This document shows, piece after piece, positions 20,415-21,547 of a DNA stretch of 21,547 nucleotides. A program made the translations under genes and the position numbers. The DNA comes from an uncultured Slackia sp. (GTDB taxonomy: Bacteria; Actinomycetota; Coriobacteriia; Coriobacteriales; Eggerthellaceae). The stretch's first letter is position 1, and each line of letters begins with the position of its first letter. The notes under the pieces were generated by a model. The model saw only the letters and a list, made by a program, of their open reading frames with translations. It was not told the origin of the DNA and did not search any database. The stretch lies in assembly GCA_934661005.1 (NCBI GenBank), contig CAKUIK010000038.1:1-21547 (forward strand), read 5' to 3'.

Positions 20415-21533
20415 ATGTCAGCTGATAGCGAAAAACTCGACGAAGAGCTTTTGGGGCGCGTGGGCGGCGAAAGCGTCGCTCGCATTGAGCCTGCTGGGGA
20501 GCCGTGTGAGCCGGTGAATGAACCGGGCGACCATCGTGATGCTGCCGCTGATCAGGCGGGCGAGCGCGACGCTGTGACTCAGCTGCGCGGCCACGAAGCC
20601 ACCAATTTCGAAAAAGCGCAGTCGACCTATGAGCACGTTAAGCAAACGGCAGTGGCGAAAAAAGACGCCGCCAAAGCGTTCGCGTACGGAAAAACGCCCG
20701 ATAAGCTCAAGCATCCGACCGATTTGCAGGTGCGATTCCGCACAGGCGCCGTGTATGTGGTGCTTTCGGTGACGCTCGCGCTGGTGAGCAACCTGACGTG
20801 CGTCATTATGCTGTGCGTGCTCGCGGGCATTTGCGCGGGCGAGCTGTTCTTCATGCTGCGAAGCGACGCGAAGCTGCCTAACGAGCTTCTGGGCACGCTG
20901 GCTGCGGTGGCGTATCCCATCAGCATGTGGAAGCTGGGGCTTTCGGGCTCGCTTCTGGTGACGGGCGCGCTGCTCGTGGCGCTGCTTGTGTGGTACGTTT
21001 TCTTTATGCGTGCGCGCGTGGGCGACGTGGGCGTGTCGTTTTTCGGCGCGGCGTACACGGGCCTGCTGCTGTCGAGCCTCATTCTGGTGCGCATGTCGCT
21101 GCCTGGCATTTGGGGCGGCGTGCTCGTGTGCGGCATTTTCTGCAGCGTGTGGGCGAATGACTCGTTCGCGTATTTGGTGGGAAGCAAATTCGGCAAGCAT
21201 AAGCTCGCGCCGCGCATCTCGCCGAAGAAAAGCTGGGAAGGCTTCATTGGCGGCTTGGTGGGCTCCATGGCTATTTGGTGTCTTATCGCGCTGATTCCTG
21301 GCGTGAACATGGCGATTCCCCAGGCGCTCGTGTTCGGCCTGATTTGCGGGCTTTCTGGCGTGTTGGGCGACTTGGCCGAAAGCCGCATCAAGCGCAACTC
21401 CGGCGTGAAAGATTCGGGCACTATCATGCCTGGTCATGGTGGGTTGCTCGATCGTTGCGACTCGCTGTTTATGGCGTCGGTTACCGCTGCTGTGATGCTT
21501 ATTGGCGGCGGCTGCGTGCCGTATGTATTTTAG
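20415..21533 (+). CDS. cdsA: Phosphatidate cytidylyltransferase
   Basis: A 372-residue membrane enzyme that makes CDP-diacylglycerol from phosphatidate and CTP, the branch point of phospholipid synthesis. The family signature is at 323-350: SRIKRNSGVKDSG then PGHGGLLDRCDS, with the metal- and CTP-binding Asp residues. KKSWEGFIGG (271-280) is also conserved, and about eight hydrophobic helices run from 110 to the end. The first 105 residues are a charged, Glu/Ala/Asp-rich extension not found in the usual 260-290-residue enzyme. The start at 20415 lies three bases after the uppS stop, with GGGGCGG in the uppS end as a possible ribosome-binding site. The gene is complete; only 14 bases remain after it in the window. 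Confidence 0.95.
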   Translation: MSADSEKLDEELLGRVGGESVARIEPAGEPCEPVNEPGDHRDAAADQAGERDAVTQLRGHEATNFEKAQSTYEHVKQTAVAKKDAAKAFAYGKTPDKLKHPTDLQVRFRTGAVYVVLSVTLALVSNLTCVIMLCVLAGICAGELFFMLRSDAKLPNELLGTLAAVAYPISMWKLGLSGSLLVTGALLVALLVWYVFFMRARVGDVGVSFFGAAYTGLLLSSLILVRMSLPGIWGGVLVCGIFCSVWANDSFAYLVGSKFGKHKLAPRISPKKSWEGFIGGLVGSMAIWCLIALIPGVNMAIPQALVFGLICGLSGVLGDLAESRIKRNSGVKDSGTIMPGHGGLLDRCDSLFMASVTAAVMLIGGGCVPYVF

Positions 21534-21547
21534 GATTGCGCCGTTCT

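Overview
The window looks like a chromosomal segment of an anaerobic actinobacterium of the class Coriobacteriia, most likely family Eggerthellaceae; the genus cannot be fixed from sequence alone. The reasons are the high-GC but not streptomycete-like composition, a rubrerythrin, a Tat-exported lipoprotein flavoprotein of the fumarate/urocanate-reductase type, and, divergent from it, a polytopic membrane protein with a C-terminal LuxR helix-turn-helix, a pairing typical of that family. There are fourteen well supported protein genes. I see no rRNA, tRNA, CRISPR array, transposase or prophage gene.

Layout. 1-2265: a three-domain regulator (XRE DNA-binding, zinc ribbon, TipAS-like ligand-binding domain), a 560-bp gap, then rubrerythrin with a strong terminator. 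2513-3927 (minus): a VUT-family queuosine-precursor-type transporter and an SDR oxidoreductase overlapping by ATGA, behind a clear promoter and a structured leader. 4143-7886: undecaprenyl-diphosphatase UppP, a large imperfect inverted repeat, and the PcrA/UvrD helicase, closed by two hairpin terminators. 7944-11719: the flavoprotein (minus) and the membrane LuxR regulator (plus), sharing a 368-bp control region with palindromic sites. 12156-13211: a DUF559/Vsr-like protein of unknown role, followed by about 1 kb of repeat-rich DNA without a convincing gene. 14228-16506: a COG2509-type FAD oxidoreductase with a four-cysteine cluster, and a nitroreductase. 16613-17374 (minus): an MscS channel. 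17802-21533: pyrH, frr, uppS and cdsA, a conserved bacterial cluster for UMP phosphorylation, ribosome recycling and lipid-precursor synthesis.

How the genes fit together. UppS makes undecaprenyl diphosphate and UppP dephosphorylates it to the carrier used for wall synthesis, so both ends of that step lie in this window about 15 kb apart; CdsA makes CDP-diacylglycerol for phospholipids. Rubrerythrin, the nitroreductase, the COG2509 protein and the exported flavoprotein fit an anaerobic redox lifestyle. The best candidates for undescribed biology are the flavoprotein/LuxR pair with its palindromic control region, the XRE-zinc ribbon-TipAS regulator, the transporter leader that could be a small riboswitch, and the non-coding repeat clusters at 5106-5223, 13585-13948 and 19155-19594. 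All functional statements come from reading motifs by eye; no database search was run.
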